Assembly (NCBI GenBank): GCA_027083115.1
Contig: JALWQN010000071.1
Coordinates: 1-18,837, forward strand
DNA length: 18,837 nucleotides
Origin: Desulfurococcales archaeon
GTDB lineage: Archaea > Thermoproteota > Thermoprotei_A > Sulfolobales > NBVN01
Direction of reading: 5' to 3'
Shown: one piece after another, positions 13,292-18,837 of the stretch
Numbering within the stretch: position 1 is the first letter of the stretch
Layout: every line of letters starts with the position of its first letter
The notes under the pieces: generated by a model
Database searches by the model: none
What the model saw: only the letters and a program-made list of their open reading frames with translations
Told to the model about the DNA's origin: nothing
Position numbers and translations under genes: made by a program

Positions 13292-13979
13292 GCCTAACCA
13301 CCCCCTTAATTGATGGAGCTAGTTGAGGCAGATGAAGTATGTTTGGGGAGTACTTCCTCACGTAATTAAGCACTGCGTAAGTCACTACAGCCTCAACAGG
13401 TCCTGCAGTCACTAAGTGAGCGAAGGTCATTGCAGGAACACTTAACCAGAAGGGGTAGGGTGAGTAACCCTTAAAGAATAAGGGCTGCACACCTATTTCT
13501 AGCCCACACAATGATGCCGCAAGAACTATTCCAACATAACCGCCAATCACTCCACCCCAAAGCCTACCTCTCCACTCATCCTTAAGTAACTTCCTTAAAG
13601 CAATAATGAAGAAGTATGTAGTGAAGGGAAGCACAATAGCCATATTGAATGAGTTTGCTGCGTAAGTAGTTATCCCTCCGTCACCGAAGAGGAGGGCTTG
13701 AACAAGCAGGGCTATTGAAATAGCTATTGTTGCTGCGTAGGGCCCCATGAGAGAAGTGATTAAGGCACCCCCAACCATATGTGCTGTGGTCCCATCAGGA
13801 ACAGGGAAGTTAAACATCATCACTATGAAGCTGAAGGCTGAGAGAAGGCCTAAGGTAGTGACGTACTTGCTATCGAGCACCTCCCTGCCTTTCCGGAACG
13901 CCAGATACCATAACGGAGCCATAATTACGTAAAAAAGAACACAGGTCTGAGGGCTCAAGTACCCATCAGGTATATGCAT
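13284..13979 (-). CDS. nikM: Nickel/cobalt ECF transporter substrate-binding membrane protein, NikM/CbiM
   Basis: A 231-aa membrane protein that captures the metal. The N-terminus MHIPDGYLSP places His2 where the metal is bound by the N-terminal amine and His2; the second ligand His67 is present in TTAHMVGGAL. Seven membrane helices and the loop GDGGITTYAANSFNMA are typical. This N-terminus also fixes the ATG at 13979, because it must be residue 1. First gene of a four-gene operon (nikM-nikN-nikQ-nikO) with overlapping reading frames. Its promoter holds two palindromic elements. Whether the metal is Ni or Co is not set by this protein alone; the neighbouring NikR points to Ni. Confidence 0.93.
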   Translation of the reverse strand: MHIPDGYLSPQTCVLFYVIMAPLWYLAFRKGREVLDSKYVTTLGLLSAFSFIVMMFNFPVPDGTTAHMVGGALITSLMGPYAATIAISIALLVQALLFGDGGITTYAANSFNMAIVLPFTTYFFIIALRKLLKDEWRGRLWGGVIGGYVGIVLAASLCGLEIGVQPLFFKGYSPYPFWLSVPAMTFAHLVTAGPVEAVVTYAVLNYVRKYSPNILHLPQLAPSIKGVVRRG

Positions 13980-13985
13980 GTCTTA

Positions 13986-14014
13986 GGTACACCAATAGTG
14001 ATTAAAGGTGCACC
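13986..14014. promoter_or_regulatory. Candidate NikR operator: paired GGTRCACC elements
   Basis: GGTACACC (13986-13993) and GGTGCACC (14007-14014) have centres exactly 21 bp apart, two helical turns. The second lies in a perfect 12-bp palindrome, AAGGTGCACCTT (14005-14016). The pair straddles the predicted transcription start of nikM: one element abuts the TATA box, the other covers the start and ribosome binding site. E. coli NikR uses two half-sites with centres 22 bp apart, so the geometry fits a tetrameric NikR. Binding is inferred. Confidence 0.6.
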
Positions 14015-14024
14015 TTAAAAATAT
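14014..14024 (-). promoter_or_regulatory. TATA box of the nikMNQO operon
   Basis: Minus-strand ATATTTTTAAG next to the first operator element. Transcription would begin near 13993, and a GGTG there could serve as ribosome binding site for the ATG at 13979. A bound repressor would cover the start point. Confidence 0.5.
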
Positions 14025-14056
14025 AACTTTACTTATGTTTATTTATTTGTTTATTT

Positions 14057-15016
14057 TCAGTAGATTACCCTGCTGAAGGTGATTTTCCTCGATGCTTCCT
14101 CAAGCTCTAGCCAGTCATCCGTACTGAGCGACCAGCTCTCGCCAGCACCAGCATTTGACTCAACCTGCTGCGGGTTCTTTGCTCCAGGTATTACTACTAC
14201 GGTGTCTGATGATTGAATTAACCACCTAAGTGCTACCTGAGCTGGGGTTTTCCCATATTTTCCAGCGATCTTAACTACTTTAGTTATTAGGTCCTCATAT
14301 ATTTCTTTGAAGGTTTCTGGCTTGAATATTGGGTTGTCTGCTCTAGCGTCTTTGAATGGAGGTAGGTTCTGAGGCGTGTACTTGCCTGTGAGTGCACCCT
14401 GAGCCAGTGGAGACCAAGCGATCACTGATAAACCTTCTTGCTCGGCATAAGGAATTATTTCTTTCTCAGCATCTCTTTCAATCAGGTTGTACCTCACTTG
14501 ATTACTGACTACATCCTCCCTTGTCAGGCATGATCTTGCTGACTCAAGGAGTTCGGGAGGGAAATTACTCACTCCTATATACTTTATTAGCCCTAGCTGA
14601 ACTAGCTTCTCTAAAGCCCTCATATATTCGCATGTGGGTATGTTGTGCCAGCAAGGAGGCCAATGAACCTGCATCAAATCTATTGAGTCAATACCCAACC
14701 TCCTAAGGGAGTTTCTTGCTGCCTTAATCACGTCGCCATAAGCAAGGAACTGACCAGGTATTTTAGTAGCTATTACGAAATGCTCTCTAAGACCTAACTC
14801 CTTCAGAGCCCTGCCTATGAACTCCTCACTTAATCCACTACCGTAGGCTTCGGCAGTATCTATGAAGTTAATGCCTACCTCAGCTGCCTTAGCAATTATC
14901 GACTTAGCTACTTCATAGTCCGTCACGCCCCAAGCATTACTGAATTGCCAAGCACCTAACCCAACCACCGTGACCTTAAGATCTGAGTAACCTAACTCTC
15001 TAGTTTCTAAAGCCAT
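14057..15016 (-). CDS. Aldo/keto reductase
   Basis: A 319-aa NADP(H)-type oxidoreductase of the AKR superfamily, a (beta/alpha)8 barrel. The catalytic tetrad is present: Asp53 (NFIDTAEAYG), Tyr58, Lys85 (IATKIPG) and His118 (LMQVHWPP). Further family features are IKYIGVSNF, SNQVRYNL, WSPLAQGALTGKY and the coenzyme-binding PGAKNPQQVE near the C-terminus. The substrate is not predictable. The ATG at 15016 follows AGGTAA, and a CTTATTAG box stands at the right distance, so it likely has its own promoter. No functional connection with neighbours. Confidence 0.92.
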   Translation of the reverse strand: MALETRELGYSDLKVTVVGLGAWQFSNAWGVTDYEVAKSIIAKAAEVGINFIDTAEAYGSGLSEEFIGRALKELGLREHFVIATKIPGQFLAYGDVIKAARNSLRRLGIDSIDLMQVHWPPCWHNIPTCEYMRALEKLVQLGLIKYIGVSNFPPELLESARSCLTREDVVSNQVRYNLIERDAEKEIIPYAEQEGLSVIAWSPLAQGALTGKYTPQNLPPFKDARADNPIFKPETFKEIYEDLITKVVKIAGKYGKTPAQVALRWLIQSSDTVVVIPGAKNPQQVESNAGAGESWSLSTDDWLELEEASRKITFSRVIY

Positions 15017-15021
15017 GGTTA

Positions 15022-15056
15022 ATTACCTGTTAATTATGTAGTTCTGAACTAATAAG
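15022..15056 (-). promoter_or_regulatory. Promoter and ribosome binding site of the aldo/keto reductase
   Basis: Minus-strand CCCTTATTAG (box core 15049-15056), then about 25 bases on an AGGTAA (near 15027-15022) that precedes the ATG. The same CCTTATTAG box is used upstream of the EamA gene. Confidence 0.42.
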
Positions 15057-15074
15057 GGGTTCCTTTAGAGAGAC

Positions 15075-15482
15075 CTAAAGAGAAAGAAGTACTGCAGCAA
15101 CAACAGCTAAAGCAATACCTAATCCCTTCAGGAAAGATATTTTCTCGTTAAGGAAGGCTAAGGCAATAACCGCAGTTATTGCTGGATATATTGCTGTGAG
15201 TGGAATAACTATGGAAGCCTTGCCTGTCTCTAAAGCCTTAATAAAAGCTACGTAACCTAACCCCCCGAAAACGCCTGCAATAAGAGCTAAGCCAGTGAAT
15301 CTGTTTAGAGGCATTTCAGGGCGGGAAATTATGAAAACAGTTAAAGCAACCAGGAAGGAAGAGAGTGCTGACGCGAAGTACACTTGAACCCAATTACCGC
15401 TGCCGTAAGCTAGCTTAAGGACAACCCCCCATAAACCCCAAAGTAGCAAGCAAGCTAAGGAGTAAATAATCCACTCCTTCAT
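15075..15482 (-). CDS. Half-size EamA/DMT-family membrane protein
   Basis: A 135-aa protein with about five hydrophobic segments and one EamA domain. Typical EamA transporters have two such domains and ten helices (about 300 aa). Recognisable features are LLLWGLWGVVLKLA at the start and ETGKASIVIPLTAIYPAIT followed by FLNEKISFLKGLGIALAVVA. Short single-domain members exist and probably act as dimers, so truncation is not implied. The substrate is unknown; exporters of metabolites or sugar-like compounds occur in the superfamily. ATG at 15482 with GGTG 5 bases before. It follows the aspartyl-tRNA synthetase gene by 41 bp but has its own CCTTATTAG box. Confidence 0.83.
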   Translation of the reverse strand: MKEWIIYSLACLLLWGLWGVVLKLAYGSGNWVQVYFASALSSFLVALTVFIISRPEMPLNRFTGLALIAGVFGGLGYVAFIKALETGKASIVIPLTAIYPAITAVIALAFLNEKISFLKGLGIALAVVAAVLLSL

Positions 15483-15486
15483 AGGG

Positions 15487-15520
15487 ACACCAAGTAAAAA
15501 CTTCGTAACGCCCTAATAAG
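15487..15520 (-). promoter_or_regulatory. Promoter and ribosome binding site of the EamA gene
   Basis: Minus-strand CCTTATTAGGG (15511-15521) between the stop of aspS and the EamA start, followed about 25 bases on by GGTG just before the ATG; the leader would be 8-10 nt. Confidence 0.42.
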
Positions 15521-15523
15521 GAG

Positions 15524-17266
15524 TTACTCAATCTTCAACCATGGGATGTCCCTTAAGTACTCTTCTGGTGCTTTAGCTGGGGATCCAGTCAGCGGGTCAG
15601 CCATCTCCTTATTCTTCGGGAAAGCAATGACTTCCCTAATGGATTCCTCACCAGCCATTACGGCAACCAGCCTATCTAATCCGAAAGCAATACCTCCGTG
15701 GGGTGGTGCACCATACTCTAGAGCCTCAAGAAGGAAACCGTATCTCTCGATCATTTCCTCCTTACTTAACCCAAGCAGGGAGAGCATTCTTTCCTGAAGT
15801 CTCCTATCATGAATCCTTATGCTCCCTCCAGCAATTTCATATCCATTAAGAACTAAGTCATAGGACAGTGCCTTAACTTCAAGAGGATCCTTCTCCAGCT
15901 TACTTAGGTCCTCGGGCTTCGGCATGGTGAATGGGTGATGTCTTGGAGTCAATCTGCCTGACTCCTCATCAACCTCAAAGAACGGGAACTCATAAATCCA
16001 TAAGAAACTGAATTTCTTTGGGTCAGCTAAGCCATAGACCCTACCTAAGTAGGTCCTGACCTCACCCAAGGCCTCCGAGACCTTCATGTAGGGGCCTGAA
16101 GCCAAAACACCTAACTCATTACTTTCTATCCTCAGCTCTTGAGTCACCGCCTTAATTGCTTCAGCACCTAGTTCCCCTAAGTAGGTCTTGCCTGTCGAAT
16201 CAATAACTAAGCCCTTAACTCCTGTGGACCTGAACATCTTACTCAGATGCTCTAGCACCTCATTCCTTAAGTCACTGCCTAGAACTATCTTAAATCCCCT
16301 AACAACATCGTTGGATGGAGCCTTCATGTCTTCAGGCTTTACGTTCTCTAAATTCCTTAATTCAGCACCGAACCTGATGTCTGGCTTATCTGTCCCGTAC
16401 TTATGGATAGCTTCCTCATAAGTTAATCTTGGGAAAGGAGTCTGGAGTGTGATGTTAAGGACTTTCTTAAACACGTACTTCATGGATTTCTCAACGACAT
16501 GCATTACGTCCTCCCTACTTACGAAGGACATCTCCATATCGAACTGAGTGAATTCAGGCTGTCTGTCTGCTCTAGGATCTTCGTCCCTGAAGCACCTAGC
16601 TACCTGAAAGTATTTCTCGAAGCCCGCTACCATAAGGAGTTGCTTAAATAGCTGGGGTGACTGAGTTAATGCGTAGAATTTCTTCGGATGCAGCCTGCTT
16701 GGTACAAGAAAGTCTCTAGCCCCTTCAGGAGTGCTTCTAGCTAGGTAAGGAGTTTCGATCTCAATGAAACCCTCTGACCTGTAGAACTCCCTCATTGCTT
16801 CAGTTACCTCAGCCCTCAAAATAATGTTTCTTCTGATCCTGTCCCTCCTGAGATCAAGGAACCTATACCTAAGTCTATTGGTTTCTGACGTTGTCTTCAT
16901 TAATTCCTCATCCCATATGGGAAGAGGTAGGGGTTTAGACTCGTTAAGTATCTCCACGTCCTCAGCGCTGACCTCAACCTCTCCAGTAGGCATTTCAGGA
17001 TTAACTTGCTTAGGTGGTCTAGCCCGAACAACCCCCTTAACAGCTATGACGTATTCCCTATCGATTGATTTAATGAGTTCATATGCTTTACTTTTAGGGG
17101 TCACGACAACCTGAGCTACTCCTGAACGGTCTCTAAGGAGTATGAAGACTAACTTACCTACTCTCCTGACAGTGTGTACCCACCCATTAAGCACTACTTC
17201 CTTACCTACGTCGTCCTTCCTTAACTCACCACAGCCCTTCGTTCTCTTAAGCACCCACTTAATCAA
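15524..17266 (-). CDS. aspS: Aspartyl-tRNA synthetase, bacterial type with GAD domain
   Basis: Charges tRNA-Asp. The order is N-terminal OB-fold (CGELRKDDVGKEVVLNGWV), class II core with TPEGARDFLVPSR, motif 2 FRDEDPRADRQPEFTQ, a GAD-like insertion about 100 residues long in the middle of the protein, and motif 3 GIAFGLDRL. This is the bacterial architecture (about 580-590 aa); archaeal AspRS is normally about 430 aa without this insertion. The residues aligned with the discriminating positions of E. coli AspRS (Leu30 region, Lys81 region) look like Val and Lys, not His and Gly, which suggests tRNA-Asp-specific charging; this is inference. Starts at GTG 17278, TTG 17266 or GTG 17254 compete. 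GAGGTG nine bases upstream favours 17266, while the family N-terminus also permits 17254. Confidence 0.93.
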   Translation of the reverse strand: MIKWVLKRTKGCGELRKDDVGKEVVLNGWVHTVRRVGKLVFILLRDRSGVAQVVVTPKSKAYELIKSIDREYVIAVKGVVRARPPKQVNPEMPTGEVEVSAEDVEILNESKPLPLPIWDEELMKTTSETNRLRYRFLDLRRDRIRRNIILRAEVTEAMREFYRSEGFIEIETPYLARSTPEGARDFLVPSRLHPKKFYALTQSPQLFKQLLMVAGFEKYFQVARCFRDEDPRADRQPEFTQFDMEMSFVSREDVMHVVEKSMKYVFKKVLNITLQTPFPRLTYEEAIHKYGTDKPDIRFGAELRNLENVKPEDMKAPSNDVVRGFKIVLGSDLRNEVLEHLSKMFRSTGVKGLVIDSTGKTYLGELGAEAIKAVTQELRIESNELGVLASGPYMKVSEALGEVRTYLGRVYGLADPKKFSFLWIYEFPFFEVDEESGRLTPRHHPFTMPKPEDLSKLEKDPLEVKALSYDLVLNGYEIAGGSIRIHDRRLQERMLSLLGLSKEEMIERYGFLLEALEYGAPPHGGIAFGLDRLVAVMAGEESIREVIAFPKNKEMADPLTGSPAKAPEEYLRDIPWLKIE

Positions 17267-17277
17267 GCACGTAAGCA

Positions 17278-17310
17278 CCTCATGTAGGCTTAACTTAAGG
17301 GATTAAAAAG
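17278..17310 (-). promoter_or_regulatory. Promoter of aspS
   Basis: Minus-strand CTTTTTAATC (17301-17310) is TATA-like and partly formed by the T-run of an upstream hairpin. Transcription would start near 17280, at GAGGTG (17283-17278). Confidence 0.42.
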
Positions 17311-17323
17311 CGATTTCTCGCTT
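17305..17323 (-). terminator. Hairpin with GAAA loop and T-run after the methyltransferase gene
   Basis: Read on the minus strand: AAGCGA-GAAA-TCGCTT followed by TTTT. A 6-bp stem with a GNRA-type tetraloop and a T-run begins 17 bp after the end of the methyltransferase gene, suitable as a terminator. The T-run doubles as part of the aspS TATA box. Confidence 0.42.
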
Positions 17324-17339
17324 CTTTCCAACGACCGCC

Positions 17340-17912
17340 TCAATTCCCAGCAGGTTTTAGTGTGTAGCATATGAAGTCATTTGCTCCATACTTTAGCTTA
17401 ATACCTGCTAAACCCTCAATCATGTATCCTGAGTTATGAGCCATTAGCTCGAACTCCTTCACCCTAAAGAACCTTGCTATCCTATAGAAAGGGCTGTCCT
17501 TACTCATGTATTCCTTACCTAGGCCTGAGTCAGCGGGAATTATGCAGGCAATTAATTTACCTCCTTTCCTCAGTATATCCCTTGCTGCGCGTAAGGCGCC
17601 TAACGGGTCACTAATGAAGCAAAGGGTGAAAATCAGGTAGATTGTTCTGAAGCTTTCTTCCCTGAAAGGAGGCATTAGGGCGTCTCCGGCGACTGACTCA
17701 ACACCCTTAATCTTGGCCTTACTCAGCATTTCAAGGGAGGGATCAAGCCCCACATCAATACTTAAGGTCGCTGCGAACCTTCCTGTACCCACACCCAACT
17801 CAAGTGAGGGTCTTTGTGGTTTGGGGACTATAGAAAGCTCCTTAAGGTAAAGATCTCTGTGTCTGTCGTACCAGGAATCATATCTCTCATGTAATCTGTC
17901 GAAAACCTCCAT
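17340..17912 (-). CDS. Class I SAM-dependent methyltransferase
   Basis: A 190-aa methyltransferase of the Methyltransf_11 type. Motif I is LELGVGTGRFAATL near residue 37, the acidic end of strand 2 is VGLDPSLEML, then GDALMPPF and the post-motif segment ILRKGGKLIACIIP. The substrate is unknown; small molecules are common in this group. An ATG at 17957 would add 15 residues, but a TATA-like TATTAATT (17941-17947) lies inside that extension. GGTGTG immediately before 17912 gives the 8-nt leader typical of this window, so the shorter start is chosen. A terminator-like hairpin follows. No neighbour suggests a pathway. Confidence 0.86.
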   Translation of the reverse strand: MEVFDRLHERYDSWYDRHRDLYLKELSIVPKPQRPSLELGVGTGRFAATLSIDVGLDPSLEMLSKAKIKGVESVAGDALMPPFREESFRTIYLIFTLCFISDPLGALRAARDILRKGGKLIACIIPADSGLGKEYMSKDSPFYRIARFFRVKEFELMAHNSGYMIEGLAGIKLKYGANDFICYTLKPAGN

Positions 17913-17914
17913 CA

Positions 17915-17948
17915 CACACCAATAATGAGTCGTGAACCAATTAATACT
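17915..17948 (-). promoter_or_regulatory. Promoter and ribosome binding site of the methyltransferase
   Basis: Minus-strand TATTAATT (17941-17947), then GGTGTG (17920-17915) about 25 bases on, directly before the ATG at 17912. This arrangement decides against the upstream start at 17957. Confidence 0.4.
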
Positions 17949-18027
17949 CTTAATCATAATTTGTTAAATGAATCAATTAAGTCACTAAAGAAACGCAATT
18001 ACGTAAATCAACCATAATTAAACCTTG

Positions 18028-18060
18028 CTTTTAAGCATTAACACATACCATAAGACGGGA
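18028..18060 (+). promoter_or_regulatory. Promoter and ribosome binding site of the OsmC-family gene
   Basis: CTTTTAAG (18028-18035) is TATA-like; the expected transcription start near 18057 falls in GACGGGAA, giving a leader of about 11 nt to the ATG at 18068. Confidence 0.45.
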
Positions 18061-18067
18061 ACCAAAC

Positions 18068-18520
18068 ATGCCTGTTTCGAAACCATTAATTAAGAAAGCA
18101 AGGGTGGAGGCCAAATATGCAGGTGGTTTAGCTGTTAAATGCACTGTCGATAGGCACACACTCATTCAGGACCTGCCCGAGAGTGCTGGAGGAAAGGACT
18201 TAGGGCCAGCACCCACTGAATTAATTCTTGCTTCCTTAGCTGGGTGCTTAGGTATTGTTGCTGCATACCATGCACCAAGACTTGGTATTGAGCTTCAAGG
18301 CATGGACATAGCTGTAGAAGGAGAATATGATGTAAGAGGGTTTCTTGGGGAAAACATCAAGCCAGGATTCACTAAGGTTAAGGCTAGGGTAACGATCCAT
18401 GCCAAACAAACACCTAAGGAAAAAATAATGGAGTTCATGAAGTTTGTTGAAGAACACTGCCCAATAAGCGATACACTGAAATCAAAAGTTAATGTAGAAA
18501 TAGAGGTTAGGGGTTCCTAA
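18068..18520 (+). CDS. OsmC/Ohr-family thiol peroxidase-like protein
   Basis: A 150-aa OsmC-family protein. Members reduce organic hydroperoxides with a pair of cysteines. Both are visible: Cys60 in the helix PTELILASLAGCLG and Cys131 in VEEHCPISDTL. The two-part fold is typical, with an N-terminal beta layer (ARVEAKYAGGLAVKCTVD) and a C-terminal beta-alpha part (KARVTIHAKQTPKEKIMEFM). The short subgroup with EEHCPISDTL is common in archaea and thermophiles; its natural substrate is not settled. Protection against oxidative or sulfur-derived peroxide stress is a plausible role. It is convergent with the partial gene at the window end. Confidence 0.9.
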   Translation: MPVSKPLIKKARVEAKYAGGLAVKCTVDRHTLIQDLPESAGGKDLGPAPTELILASLAGCLGIVAAYHAPRLGIELQGMDIAVEGEYDVRGFLGENIKPGFTKVKARVTIHAKQTPKEKIMEFMKFVEEHCPISDTLKSKVNVEIEVRGS

Positions 18521-18587
18521 CTCACATACCTTAATATTCTAAATAATTCATTAATTAATCGATACTGAAATATTGGTTAGGTTAGAA

Positions 18588-18837
18588 CTACTTATTACTT
18601 AGTTTTCTTGCGAGAGTAATTACGTCATCAAGCACACCATAAGCAGTTGATTCAGGGCCTAAATCATTTCCGGCTAGCATTAATTCATTAATTTCTGTAC
18701 GGATCTTAACGGCATTCATTTTCCCTGAAGTTCTAGCCAGAAAGTCATCCTCAGGTAATTTCCTCAAATATACTGCTGCACTGCCTTCAGCCAGATTTAA
18801 GGTAGCTACGTACTTAATGATGTAACCCTTCTTTGTC
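18588..18837 (-). CDS. C-terminal part of an unrecognised protein
   Basis: An open frame enters from the right edge (first complete codon 18836-18834) and stops at TAG 18590-18588, giving the last 82 residues of a minus-strand gene. It reads as a well-formed soluble, helical, charged domain, for example RTEINELMLAGNDLGPES and DDVITLARKLSNK at the end. I do not recognise the family. Codon use resembles that of the neighbours. It converges on the OsmC gene with 67 bp between. Coding is supported by the open frame and composition only. Confidence 0.6.
   Translation of the reverse strand, partial: TKKGYIIKYVATLNLAEGSAAVYLRKLPEDDFLARTSGKMNAVKIRTEINELMLAGNDLGPESTAYGVLDDVITLARKLSNK

Noticed and set aside
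15075..15482. EamA gene as a truncated pseudogene
   Set aside because: It has its own promoter-like box, ribosome binding site and intact frame, and single-domain members of the family exist.
18248..18457. Minus-strand open frame opposite the OsmC gene
   Set aside because: It lies fully within a clear OsmC homologue and has no recognisable motif.
1..18837. Many CTTAAG/TTAAGG words scattered over the window as a repeat family
   Set aside because: They fall in coding sequence as Leu-Lys and similar codon pairs at irregular spacing, which reflects codon preference (TTA, AAG, CTT) and not a repeat.

Overview
The window is almost fully coding and looks like the chromosome of a thermophilic archaeon, probably of the Thermoproteota, although the lineage is inferred. 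The evidence is archaeal TATA-type promoters, very short leaders starting with GGTGA-like ribosome binding sites, a TtuB/TtuA tRNA thiolation pair, an archaeal-type NikR, and an energy-converting membrane complex of the Mbh/Mbx (Mbs) class built from Mrp antiporter subunits plus complex-I-like modules. No CRISPR array, tRNA, rRNA or insertion sequence is seen, and no gap without a gene exceeds 300 bases.

Layout. A metallophosphoesterase (64-738, +) converges on ttuA. A long minus-strand operon runs from about 10137 down to 2010 with 12 tightly overlapping genes, in transcription order: MnhD/MbhH, fused NuoB-NuoC (J-K), NuoD-like (L), two-[4Fe-4S] ferredoxin (N), MnhF, MnhG, DUF4040 (D), fused E-F (MnhB), MnhC, MnhE, an MbhI-like protein and NuoH (M). 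ttuB and ttuA follow on the same strand, 23 bp after NuoH. Upstream and divergent lie an Mpg-type DNA glycosylase and nikR. nikR is tail-to-tail with nikO of a nikMNQO-type nickel (or cobalt) ECF transporter (13979 down to 11397). Then, all on the minus strand, come an aldo/keto reductase, a half-size EamA protein, a bacterial-type aspartyl-tRNA synthetase and a methyltransferase. An OsmC-family gene on the plus strand and the 3' end of an unrecognised minus-strand gene close the window.

How the genes fit together. The complex should take electrons through ferredoxin-like N and J-K to the L/J site and couple this to ion movement by the Mrp-type membrane arm. The L subunit keeps only one cysteine of each of the two CxxC pairs that bind Ni-Fe in hydrogenases, so this is not a [NiFe] hydrogenase; it fits the Mbx/Mbs (sulfane sulfur reductase) class. 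The single D-type antiporter subunit also has Glu and Gly where the conserved ion-path lysines of TM7 and TM8 normally sit. The nickel importer has its own metalloregulator and a promoter carrying two GGTRCACC palindromes 21 bp apart, a strong NikR operator candidate. The nickel must serve some other enzyme.

Most convincing leads: the altered L and H subunits, the nikM operator, the bacterial-type AspRS in an archaeon, and a CTG start restoring the N-terminal zinc finger of TtuA.
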